Assembly: GCF_004011175.1 (NCBI RefSeq)
Contig: NZ_RQXX01000010.1
Location: forward strand, 1 to 60,054
From: Mesobaculum littorinae
GTDB taxonomy: Bacteria; Pseudomonadota; Alphaproteobacteria; Rhodobacterales; Rhodobacteraceae
DNA length: 60,054 nucleotides
Direction: 5' to 3'
Shown piece by piece: positions 37,215-45,536 of this stretch (position 1 is the first letter of the stretch; each line of letters begins with the position of its first letter). Under the pieces are notes generated by a model. It made no database searches, was not told where the DNA came from, and saw only the letters and a program-made list of their open reading frames with translations. The translations under genes were made by a program, and so were the position numbers.

Positions 37215-38142
37215 GCCGCGAACCCGTCTCCCAGCCCCATGCCCTCAAATCCGCGCCCGATGAATAGCAGCCGCAAGCGGCGCGCCTCGCCCTCGATCAG
37301 CATCTGGACGCCCTGGATCACGACGCGGTCGTCGACGCCATCAATGTTCTGGATCCCTTCAACCGCCGAGTATCCCGCCCCTTGTCCTGCAGCAGCTGCC
37401 CGAACCATTCGTGGAACGTGTCGGTGTCGAGCAGCGTGTCGACATGCAGCGACACGCCCGCCACGTCGTCATCGTGTTCGCGGGCGTGGCCCTCTTCCAG
37501 AAAATGCGGCTCGATCTCGCGCGCGCTTGAGGTCGAGTGCGTCCTGTCACAGCATGCTGTCCAGCGGCACGGCGCGGTTCCGGCTGTGCACGACCCGTGC
37601 GCAGGGGGTCATCGCGCGGATGCGCCTCGACCCGGGAAACCTGCGCGGCATCGACAAAGTCGATCCTGTTCAGCACGACCCGGGTCGGCGAAGGCCGGCT
37701 GTCCGGCCGCTTCGTGGCTGGCGTCGAACTGGCGCTCGATATGATGCGCGTCGACCAGCGGGACGACGGCGTTACGCCGGATCTTCGCGGCCACGTCGGG
37801 ATCGACGAAGACCGTCTGTGCCACCGGGGCGAGATCGACCGGCCCGGTGGTTTCCAGCAGGATGGCGTCGAACTTGTCGGGCCGCTTCATCGGCTCGCCC
37901 GGGATGCGGATGAGGTCCCCGCGGCCGGTGCAGCAGATGCAAGCGTTGTTCATCTCGAACACCTCCTCGTCGGTATCGACCAGGAGGTCGTTGTCGGTGC
38001 CCTGCTCGCCGCATTGGTTGACGATCACGGCGTAGCACTTGCCGTGCTGTTCGGTGAGGATGCGGTTCAGCAACGTCGTCCAGCAGGTCCCGAGGACTCC
38101 GGTCGGCACTGTCACGGGGAACTGGGGTGTCCTGGTCACCAT
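37199..38142 (-). pseudogene. COG0523 (CobW/ZigA-type) metal-chaperone GTPase, decayed
   Basis: Three frames together give one COG0523 protein. Frame 1 (from 38142) has TLLNRILTEQHGKCYAVIVN, the metal-binding CxCC in NNACICCTGRGDLIRI, ILLETTGPVDLAPVAQTVF and PLVDAHHIERQFDASHEAA. Frame 2 (from about 37676) begins LNRIDFVDAAQVSRVEA. Frame 3 (from about 37408) ends with NIDGVDDRVVIQGVQMLIEG and LLFIGRGFEGMGL. Besides the two frameshifts, the P-loop expected as GxxGAGKT reads GVLGTCWTT, so the GTP-binding lysine is lost. Intact relatives act in zinc or cobalamin metal handling. Stop at 37199. Confidence 0.85.
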
Positions 38143-38926
38143 GCCTCTCTCAGTTGGTCAGCGCATCCGCCGCGGGGGGCCCGACGGTCGCAGAGGTGGA
38201 TGAGAGGGGACAATGCGGCGCGAGGCTGGCATGACGCGCGGGTGGACGGCCCGGCCCCGAGCCTCCGGCAGGGGCGCGCGCCAAGACGGTGGTGCGGGGG
38301 CTGTGCACGGGGTCCGTGCCGCTTGCGCCCCCTGCCCCTGACCCGGTCTGCCCCGATTGCCTGCAACGTGCGCGGCGGCGGGGCGACAGGCGGGCGGTGC
38401 GGATACTTGGGCGTGAACCTTCGGCCATGCCCGCCCGCCCGCTGCCGTCATGGGCGTCAGGGACCGAGGCCAACACAAGGCCGGACAGCATCGTGAACGC
38501 CGTTGCGGCCGATGCCATTTCCGATCCTTCACGAGGCACCTTCCACGGTCGACCTGCCCCGCGCCACCACGCGTCCGCTTCGCCAGTCGAGGGGCGATGC
38601 CTCCCGCGCCGATCAACTGCATCGCTCCTCTGGCCCGCCGGCCGCGCTGCAGGGAACCTGCCTGCTGCTCACCCCTCCGGTCCGCAGTCGCACCGGGCGC
38701 GTCCCCGTTCCCCGTCTTCGCAAGGCGCTCCCCGGCAAAAGGGGCAAGAGCGCGGCCAGCCCGCGTCCGACGGGCGTGCCGCGCGCCTCCGGCCCTCTGC
38801 CCGATCGCCCTGCGACCGGGCCTGCGGGTTGCCAGGCGTCCCGCGATTTGCCCTGATGCGACCGACGCGCGCCGCTCCGTCCGCTGCGTGGCCGCGCCGC
38901 CCCGAAGTCATCGAAGGTCAGACGCC
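38143..38926. other. Intergenic region, no supportable gene
   Basis: About 780 bp between the COG0523 relic and the GNAT gene. On the minus strand near 38520 one frame starts MASAATAFTMLSGLVLASVP, like an export signal, but it runs into Arg/Pro-rich sequence within 30 codons. It may be another relic of the same locus; the evidence is too thin to call. Confidence 0.4.
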
Positions 38927-39928
38927 GTGTCCCCCATCATCCGCCCTGCCAACACCGACGACATTCCGAGCATCACGGACCTGCTCGTCCGCGAGGCCGA
39001 GGCGCGGTGCGCCATCGATCCGGTTCTCTGGACAGTGGCCCCGGACGCTGCCGCCCGGACCGACCACGCCCTGAAAGAGGCCCTGACCGCCGCCCACCAG
39101 CCCTTTCGCCAGATCTGGCAGATCGCCGAGCAGGACGGCAGGATCATCGGCGTCCTCCATGCGATGTGCCTTCCGGTGCCGCCGATCTACGCCGGGCGTC
39201 ACGGGGAACCGGGGCTGATCCTGCCGGACAGCGCCGTCGCGCCGGATGCGCCCGACGGCACCGTCGATGCCCTGGTCGGCTCGGCCGAGCATGCGCTGGC
39301 CGATGCCGGGGCATCGATCCTGCTGACCGCCCACGTCACCGGCGCAACGTGGCAGGACGTCTTCCGGGCGCGGAGTTACGAGCCGCTGACGCTCTATCTC
39401 TCGCGGGCCGACATAGGCGCCGACATCGCGCCCCCGGACACCGAGACGCGTCCGGCAACCGAGGCGGACGTGCCCGGGATCGTGGCACGCTCGGCCGAGC
39501 ACAGGCGCGTCCTCGCCCGGATCGACCCATTCTGGGAGACGCACCCAGACGCCGATGCCCGCTTTGCCGCGTGGATGACGAAAAGCCTGGGCCTGGCCGA
39601 TCGCGACATGCGGGTCGCGGGCGCGTCGCCGGACCTGCAGGGCTACATCATAGCGCAACCGGCCTCCCGGCTGCATTTCCCCCCGACCCACGACATCGCC
39701 GGCACCGGGGTGATCGACGACTTCCACCACCTCGACCTGGCGGACCCCGCCGTGACGCCCCGGGACGGCCACGGCGCAAGGGCGCTGTTGCGCTCTGCCG
39801 AAACCGCGATGGCCGCGAGGGGGAGGCGCGCCGCCTTCGTGGTCTGCCCCGCGGCATGGCATTCGAAGGCGGAGCTGTTGAAAGACGCGGGCTACGGGCT
39901 GGCGATGGTCTGGTCGATCAAGCGTTGA
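38927..39928 (+). CDS. GNAT-type N-acetyltransferase, probably two-domain
   Basis: This 333-aa protein has an N-terminal GNAT-like part (SPIIRPANTDDIPSITDLLV, GRIIGVLHAMCLPV, ALADAGASILLTAHVTG). A second, similar part begins near residue 170 (TRPATEADVPGIVARSAEHR, GYIIAQPAS, LLRSAETAMAARGRRAAFVV, AELLKDAGYGLAMVW). The GTG at 38927 is chosen for GAAGGT just upstream and for immediate homology; the frame continues upstream without it. Acceptor substrate unknown. It is unlinked to its neighbours. Confidence 0.8.
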   Translation: MSPIIRPANTDDIPSITDLLVREAEARCAIDPVLWTVAPDAAARTDHALKEALTAAHQPFRQIWQIAEQDGRIIGVLHAMCLPVPPIYAGRHGEPGLILPDSAVAPDAPDGTVDALVGSAEHALADAGASILLTAHVTGATWQDVFRARSYEPLTLYLSRADIGADIAPPDTETRPATEADVPGIVARSAEHRRVLARIDPFWETHPDADARFAAWMTKSLGLADRDMRVAGASPDLQGYIIAQPASRLHFPPTHDIAGTGVIDDFHHLDLADPAVTPRDGHGARALLRSAETAMAARGRRAAFVVCPAAWHSKAELLKDAGYGLAMVWSIKR

Positions 39929-40090
39929 CGGCATCGGGGGGCAAGCCGCGCACGGCCCGGCCCGCAGGGCCGCCGCCGATCGGACACGTCGTCTTGCACA
40001 TGTCCGCCACCGGTCACGGCCCAGGCGCCCGTCTGTCCTGTCCGTTCAGATAGCCCACCCGTTCCGCGACCCGACCGGACCGCGAGGCTG

Positions 40091-40498
40091 TTACGCGTCG
40101 CGGCGCGGCTCGTCCTGTTCACCGTCGTCTTCGTCGACCTTGCCGTCCGCGTCGGCCACGGCGGTGCCGGGAGCGGGATCGTCCTGCGCGACATCCTCCT
40201 CGGCCACCTCCGCTACGGCGTCCTCGGCATCGCCGTCCGCGTCGGCCTCTTCGGGGTCGGTTTCCTCGGTCTTGATGTCCGGGTCGCTGTAGTTGGCGGG
40301 GTCGTAGTCTTCGGGGTCGTAAGCCTCTTCGCCGTCGCCGATGCCGGTCACGTGCGTGGTGCCGGTTTCGTGGTTGTACACCAGTCCGTAGGTCGCCTGA
40401 CCCTCGGACTTGTAGCGCAGGAATTCGTGGATGCCTGCGTAGATGAAGGCAACGATGAAGGGCAACAGGATAAGGGCTGCGAGAAAGCGGGCTTCCAT
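40091..40498 (-). CDS. Small membrane-anchored, highly acidic protein of unknown function
   Basis: This 135-aa protein has one N-terminal membrane helix (FLAALILLPFIVAFIYAGIH) and a soluble part beginning FLRYKSEGQATYGLVYNHET. The C-terminal 75 residues are dominated by Asp, Glu and Ala (DPEEADADGDAEDAVAEVAE). No known family was recognised. The strong acidity suits a halotolerant organism or cation binding. It lies 540 bp from, and divergent to, the kdp operon, which is suggestive but unproven. The upstream in-frame extension to 40948 is Arg-rich shadow. Confidence 0.65.
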   Translation of the reverse strand: MEARFLAALILLPFIVAFIYAGIHEFLRYKSEGQATYGLVYNHETGTTHVTGIGDGEEAYDPEDYDPANYSDPDIKTEETDPEEADADGDAEDAVAEVAEEDVAQDDPAPGTAVADADGKVDEDDGEQDEPRRDA

Positions 40499-41039
40499 GC
40501 GGGGCGGTCCGGTTACAGGGGGGGCATTACCCGAGGCGGAGACAGGTCTTCCAATGTTCCTGATCGGCAGAGACTGGGTTGCATGACGTCTCCCTGACCT
40601 CGTGTTTCGGCGGGTGCAGCGGCAGAACGTCCATGCCGCTGCACGGCGAATGTGGCCCCCATGGTTTCGAAAGCGGGGCCGAGGGTCAAGCCGGTTCCGG
40701 TCGGACCGCGCCCGCCCTGCCCCGCCTCCGGGCCGCACGCCCGACCGGGCCGGGACGCCCAGCCGGGTCATGGAGGCCGCTCGGCGCGACTGCACAGAAC
40801 CTGCCGGGGCGTTCGATCCCCCGGTCTGATCACGCGATCCATGCGTTGGCAGCGAAGAAAGCCCTGTGGCACGAGGGTCCTCAAGGGCAGCGCCGCGACC
40901 ACGCACGCCGGTCGCCGCATCTGGTCGGTGACTGAGATCTTTATGCATTTCTTATGCCGTGGCGCCGAACCTCACATGGCGATCTTACGGCGTGAGGGCC
41001 CATCTCCTCCTCAGCGAATTCCGCTTTGGAGTGACCATC
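40499..41039. other. Intergenic region upstream of kdp
   Basis: About 540 bp between divergent transcription units. Apart from the candidate KdpE box it shows only shadow frames. It must hold the kdp promoter. Confidence 0.5.
40940..40958 (+). promoter_or_regulatory. Candidate KdpE binding site
   Basis: Two AT-rich direct half-sites, TTTATGC (40940-40946) and TTATGCC (40952-40958), lie about 80 bp ahead of kdpF in otherwise GC-rich DNA. KdpE sites in E. coli are similar TTTATA-type direct repeats. Placement just upstream of kdpF supports the call. Confidence 0.45.
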
Positions 41040-41129
41040 ATGATGTTCGATCTCGTTCTCGGTGGCGTCGTGGCCGCCGGGCTCCTCGTTTATCTCGTCG
41101 CCGTCCTCGTGCGGCCCGAGCGGTTCTGA
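41040..41129 (+). CDS. kdpF: KdpF, small subunit of the K+-transporting ATPase
   Basis: This 29-aa single-helix peptide begins MMFDLVLGGVVAAGLL and ends LVYLVAVLVRPERF. It shares the G---L--YL--AL---E-F pattern and exact length of E. coli KdpF. It is 12 nt ahead of kdpB and is the first gene of the operon. KdpF stabilises the KdpABC complex in the membrane. Confidence 0.85.
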   Translation: MMFDLVLGGVVAAGLLVYLVAVLVRPERF

Positions 41130-41141
41130 GGACCCCGTGCG

Positions 41142-43154
41142 ATGACACGACCGACATCTTCCATGTTTTCCCGCGAACTGGCCGGGGAAGCCTTGCGTCA
41201 GAGCTTCGTCAAGCTCGACCCGAAATATCTCATCCGCAATCCGGTCATGTTCACGACATCGATCGTGGCCGTGCTGGTAACCGTGCTGTTCTTGCGGACG
41301 CTTGTGACCGGACAAGGCGATCCCGTATTCGAGGCGCAGCTAGTCCTTTGGCTCTGGCTCACGGTGCTCTTCGGCAATTTCGCCGAGGCGCTCGCCGAGG
41401 GGCGGGGCAAGGCTCAGGCCGCGTCGCTTCGGTCGACCAAGGCCGAGCTTGAAGGCAAGCGCCTGAAGGGTGAACGGACCGAAACCGTCGCCGCGAGCAG
41501 CCTGCGCGCAGGCGACATCGTGCTCGTCGAGACCGGCGATCTGATCCCGGCGGACGGTGAGGTGATCGGGGGCGTCGCGTCCGTGAACGAAGCGGCGATC
41601 ACCGGCGAGTCCGCCCCGGTCATTCGAGAGGCCGGCGGCGACCGCTCGGCCGTCACGGCGGGCACGCGGGTCATCTCGGACTGGATCAAGGTCAAGGTGA
41701 CGGCCGAGCCTGGGGAAGGTTTCCTCGACCGGATGATCGCACTTGTCGAGGGCGCAAGCCGCGCGAAGACGCCAAACGAGATCGCGCTGACCGTTCTGCT
41801 CACAGGCCTCACCCTCATCTTCCTTGTCGCGGTCGGCACGCTGCCCGCCTTTGCGGCCTATGTCGGCGGGTCGATCGCGGTTCCCGTTCTCGTCGCGCTG
41901 TTCGTTGCGCTCATTCCCACGACCATATCGGCACTTCTGTCGGCGATCGGCATCGCGGGCATGGACCGGCTGATCCGGTTCAACGTGCTCGCCAAATCCG
42001 GCCGCGCGGTCGAAGCCGCGGGCGACATCGACACATTGCTGCTCGACAAGACGGGCACGATCACCCTCGGAGATCGTCAGGCCACCGAATTCATGCCTCT
42101 TTCCGGCATCCGGGAGGCAGACCTCGTCGGCGCTGCCCGGCTGGCCTCGCTCGCCGATGAGACGCCGGAGGGACGGTCCATCGTCGCGCTTGCCGGAGCA
42201 GGAGAGACGATGCCCGGGTCCGCGGCACCGGTCGCCTTCACGGCCCAGACCCGCGTCAGCGGCATCGACATCGGCGATCGGTCGATCCGCAAGGGAGCCG
42301 TTGACGCTGTCCTGAGGCTGCACGACTTCGATCCCGGCTCGGTGCGCGAGCTCAAATCGCTGACCGACAAGATCAGTCGAGCAGGCGGCACGCCGCTGGC
42401 CGTCGCTGATGGAAACCGGCTTCTTGGCGCGGTGTATCTCAAGGACATCGTCAAGGCAGGCATCAAGGAACGCTTTGCCGAGCTGCGCCGGATGGGCATC
42501 CGCACCGTGATGATCACCGGCGACAACCCCCTGACCGCGGCGGCGATCGCGGCGGAGTCGGGTGTGGACGATTTCCTTGCCGAGGCCACACCCGAAGACA
42601 AGCTCGAGCTGATCCGCAAGGAGCAGACGGGAGGCAAGCTTGTGGCCATGTGCGGCGACGGGACCAACGACGCGCCCGCGCTGGCGCAGTCGGATGTGGG
42701 CGTTGCGATGAACACCGGCACGCAGGCCGCGCGCGAGGCCGGCAACATGGTCGATCTCGACAACAACCCCACGAAGCTCATCGAGGTCGTCGGCATCGGC
42801 AAGCAGCTCCTGATGACCCGAGGCGCGCTCACCACGTTCTCGATCTCGAACGATGTCGCGAAGTACTTCGCAATTCTGCCTGCGATCTTCGTCGCGCTCT
42901 ATCCCGGCCTCGGCGCGCTCAACGTCATGAACCTCGCCAGCCCCGAGAGCGCGATCCTGTCAGCGATCATCTTCAACGCACTCATCATCCCGCTGCTGGT
43001 GCCGCTGGCGATTCGGGGAGTGAGCTACCGACCCCAGAGCGCTGCGCGCCTTCTCGTGCGCAATCTCGGCATCTACGGCGTCGGCGGGCTCGTCGTGCCC
43101 TTTGTCGGTATCAAGCTCATCGACATGGCCGTCTCCGGCCTCGGCCTCGCCTGA
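41142..43154 (+). CDS. kdpB: K+-transporting P-type ATPase subunit B
   Basis: This 670-aa P-type ATPase is the catalytic subunit of Kdp. Motifs are ITGESAP (actuator TGES), [16 protein letters not shown] (phosphorylated Asp), [11 protein letters not shown] and [20 protein letters not shown] (hinge), with [20 protein letters not shown] in the membrane path. Length and motif order are normal. It directly follows kdpF and precedes kdpA, whereas in most operons kdpA comes first. Confidence 0.97.
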   Translation: MTRPTSSMFSRELAGEALRQSFVKLDPKYLIRNPVMFTTSIVAVLVTVLFLRTLVTGQGDPVFEAQLVLWLWLTVLFGNFAEALAEGRGKAQAASLRSTKAELEGKRLKGERTETVAASSLRAGDIVLVETGDLIPADGEVIGGVASVNEAAITGESAPVIREAGGDRSAVTAGTRVISDWIKVKVTAEPGEGFLDRMIALVEGASRAKTPNEIALTVLLTGLTLIFLVAVGTLPAFAAYVGGSIAVPVLVALFVALIPTTISALLSAIGIAGMDRLIRFNVLAKSGRAVEAAGDIDTLLLDKTGTITLGDRQATEFMPLSGIREADLVGAARLASLADETPEGRSIVALAGAGETMPGSAAPVAFTAQTRVSGIDIGDRSIRKGAVDAVLRLHDFDPGSVRELKSLTDKISRAGGTPLAVADGNRLLGAVYLKDIVKAGIKERFAELRRMGIRTVMITGDNPLTAAAIAAESGVDDFLAEATPEDKLELIRKEQTGGKLVAMCGDGTNDAPALAQSDVGVAMNTGTQAAREAGNMVDLDNNPTKLIEVVGIGKQLLMTRGALTTFSISNDVAKYFAILPAIFVALYPGLGALNVMNLASPESAILSAIIFNALIIPLLVPLAIRGVSYRPQSAARLLVRNLGIYGVGGLVVPFVGIKLIDMAVSGLGLA

Positions 43155-43168
43155 AGGAGCCAGACCGA

Positions 43169-43249
43169 ATGATCCTCGTCACCTATGCGCTCGGCGCGCT
43201 CATATTCGCAGGCCTCCTCGGCCTCGTGACCCTTCTGTCGAAGGATTGA
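43169..43249 (+). CDS. 26-aa single-helix peptide between kdpB and kdpA
   Basis: The ATG at 43169 is preceded by AAGGAG at good spacing and gives a 26-aa peptide, MILVTYALGALIFAGLLG then LVTLLSKD, almost entirely one membrane helix. Its stop is 4 nt before the kdpA start. It has the size of KdpF but not its C-terminal E-F pattern, and a genuine KdpF is already present at 41040. It may be a second small Kdp subunit or a translation-coupling leader for kdpA. Confidence 0.7.
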   Translation: MILVTYALGALIFAGLLGLVTLLSKD

Positions 43250-43253
43250 CCCG

Positions 43254-44924
43254 ATGGAACACATAGTCGTCGTCACACTCATCATTGGCGGCACGGCCCT
43301 GCTGTCGCTGCCTCTCGGGACCTACATGGCCTGGGCCATGGATCCCGGCTCGACATCGCCGCGCGGGACCCGTTTCACCGCCCTGTTCGAACGCGTCGCA
43401 GGCCCCGGGGCCGCAACGGGTCAGAGCTGGCAGCGCTACCTCGCGACGCTGCTGATGTTCAATGTCGTCATGTTCAGCGTCTCGTTCGCGATCCTCGCCT
43501 TGCAGCAGCATCTGCCGCTCAATCCGGACGGCAAGGGCGCACTCGATCCAACGCTGATCTTCAACACGGCGGCGTCGTTTACTACGAACACGAACCTGCA
43601 GCACTATTCGGGCGAGGTCTCGATGAGTTACCTCAGCCAGCTCGCGGCGCTCATGTGGCTGCAATTCGTGTCCGCCGCGACCGGCATCGCCGCGCTTGCC
43701 GCCCTCGCTCGCGGCATCGCCGGGCGCGAGACGATCGGTAGTTTCGTGGTCGATGTACAGCGGGCGAGCTTCCTCGTGCTCCTGCCGCTCTGCTTGCTCG
43801 TGGCGCCGGTGATGGTTCTTCTCGGCATGCCGATGACGCTTCAGGGCGCGGTGCAGGCCACCACGCTCGAGGGCGCCGCGCAGACGATATCGCGCGGGCC
43901 TGTCACCGCGTTCCTGACGATCAAGCAGCTCGGCACGAATGGCGGCGGCTTCTTTGGCCCGAACTCCACGCATCCGCTCGAAAACCCGAGCTTCTGGACC
44001 AACGCGCTCGCCATGATCGCGATCATCCTAGTTCCGATGGCCTGCGTGTGGATGTTTGGCCGCATCATCGGACGGATGCGTCACGCCACCGTGGTCTTTG
44101 CGGTCATGACGTTGTTCCTCCTGGTGAAGATCGGCGCTGCCGTGACCTTCGAAGCCGCGCCGACGGCTGCGCTCACAGGCCTGCCCGTGGCGGAGTCCTC
44201 GAACCTCGAAGGCAAGGAGCTGCGCCTTGGCGCGACCACGGGCCCTCTCTGGGCAGTTCTTACAACCTCGACGTCGAACGGCTCGGTAGGTGCGATGCAT
44301 GACAGCCTCAATCCGCTGACCGGGCTCGTGCCTATGGCCGGCATGTGGCTCAACGCGACCTTCGGAGGTGTCGGCGTGGGCATGATCAACATGTTCCTCT
44401 ACATCATCGTCGCCGTCTTCGTCGCCGGCATGATGGTCGGCCGGACGCCGGAATATCTCGGGCACCGGATCGAGGCCAAGGAAATGCGTCTTGCCGTGCT
44501 CGCGCTGTTTGTCCACGCGTTCCTGATCCTTGGTGGCACCGCACTCTTCGCGGCGACCCCTTGGGGCCAGTCGGCCGTGCAGGATGCCGGTGCGCACGGA
44601 TTTTCCGAGATCCTTTACGAGTTTTCCTCGGCGAGCGCGAACAACGGTTCCGGGTTCGAGGGGCTCGGCGACGGATCGTGGGCGTTCAATATCGCCACCG
44701 GGATCGTCATGCTCGTTGGTCGCTTCCTGCCGATCATCCTGCCGATCGCGATCGTCGGCAGTCTGATGGCCAAGCGCCGGGCGGCGGAGAGTTCCGGGAC
44801 ACTTGGCGTCGAGGACGCGACCTTCGGCAGCATGCTCGCCATCACGGTCGTCATCTTCGGCGCTCTGACCTTCTTGCCGGCCGCGGCCCTCGGGCCGATC
44901 GCCGAGCATGTCTCACTGCCCTGA
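43254..44924 (+). CDS. kdpA: K+-transporting ATPase subunit A
   Basis: This 556-aa multi-pass membrane protein is the K+-selective channel-like subunit. The four pore-loop regions are present: NTAASFTTNTNLQHY, QLGTNGGGFFGPNSTHP, TTSTSNGSVGAM and SASANNGSGFEGLGD. About ten hydrophobic segments and the length match KdpA. It is placed after kdpB and the 26-aa ORF, and 24 nt before kdpC. Confidence 0.97.
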   Translation: MEHIVVVTLIIGGTALLSLPLGTYMAWAMDPGSTSPRGTRFTALFERVAGPGAATGQSWQRYLATLLMFNVVMFSVSFAILALQQHLPLNPDGKGALDPTLIFNTAASFTTNTNLQHYSGEVSMSYLSQLAALMWLQFVSAATGIAALAALARGIAGRETIGSFVVDVQRASFLVLLPLCLLVAPVMVLLGMPMTLQGAVQATTLEGAAQTISRGPVTAFLTIKQLGTNGGGFFGPNSTHPLENPSFWTNALAMIAIILVPMACVWMFGRIIGRMRHATVVFAVMTLFLLVKIGAAVTFEAAPTAALTGLPVAESSNLEGKELRLGATTGPLWAVLTTSTSNGSVGAMHDSLNPLTGLVPMAGMWLNATFGGVGVGMINMFLYIIVAVFVAGMMVGRTPEYLGHRIEAKEMRLAVLALFVHAFLILGGTALFAATPWGQSAVQDAGAHGFSEILYEFSSASANNGSGFEGLGDGSWAFNIATGIVMLVGRFLPIILPIAIVGSLMAKRRAAESSGTLGVEDATFGSMLAITVVIFGALTFLPAAALGPIAEHVSLP

Positions 44925-44948
44925 GCGAACCGAACTGGAGCAAGTTAC

Positions 44949-45527
44949 ATGTCCAACCTTCTGTCTTCCCTTCGGGTCGCGCTTGCGACCATGGCGATCT
45001 GCGTCGCCGGCTACACCGCGGTGATCCTGGGCTTTGCCCAGGCGCTCACCCCAACCAGCGCAAACGGGTCCCTGATCACAAACGACGCCGGCACCGTCGT
45101 CGGAAGCCGGCTGATCGCTCAGGCGTTCAGCTCGCCCGAATACGTCTGGCCCCGCCCCTCGGCGGTCGATTACGACGCGGGCGGCGCGGGCGGCTCCAAC
45201 CTCTCGCCCGCCAATCCCCAGATCACCGCTCGTGCCCAAGAGCTGATTTCGGCCCATGGTGGCGCGAGCGTGGATGCCCCGATCCCTGCCGATCTCGTCA
45301 CGGCCTCCGGCGCCGGGCTCGATCCGCATATCTCGCTCGAGGGCGCGCTCTTTCAGGCTGCCCGCGTTGCAGAGGCGCGCGGTGTCGAGGTCTCCGCGAT
45401 CGAGCGGATGATCGAGGAGCGCGCCGTGACACCGGGTGGGCCGTTCACCGCCGGCCGCATCGTGAACGTGCTGGACCTCAACCTCACGCTCGACGCCGAT
45501 CTGGCAGCGCCCGCCGCCAGCCAATAG
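44949..45527 (+). CDS. kdpC: K+-transporting ATPase subunit C
   Basis: This 192-aa protein has one N-terminal membrane helix (LRVALATMAICVAGYTAVIL). KdpC signatures are GSRLIAQAFSSPEYVWPRPS, YDAGGAGGSNLSPANPQ, PADLVTASGAGLDPHIS and GGPFTAGRIVNVLDLNL. It assists nucleotide binding and assembly of KdpABC. It is followed 9 nt later by kdpD. Confidence 0.95.
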   Translation: MSNLLSSLRVALATMAICVAGYTAVILGFAQALTPTSANGSLITNDAGTVVGSRLIAQAFSSPEYVWPRPSAVDYDAGGAGGSNLSPANPQITARAQELISAHGGASVDAPIPADLVTASGAGLDPHISLEGALFQAARVAEARGVEVSAIERMIEERAVTPGGPFTAGRIVNVLDLNLTLDADLAAPAASQ

Positions 45528-45536
45528 GATCACTCC

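Noticed and set aside
38143-38540. Signal-peptide-bearing gene upstream of the COG0523 relic
   Set aside because: The leader-like start runs into Arg/Pro-rich sequence after about 30 codons and no other frame continues it convincingly.
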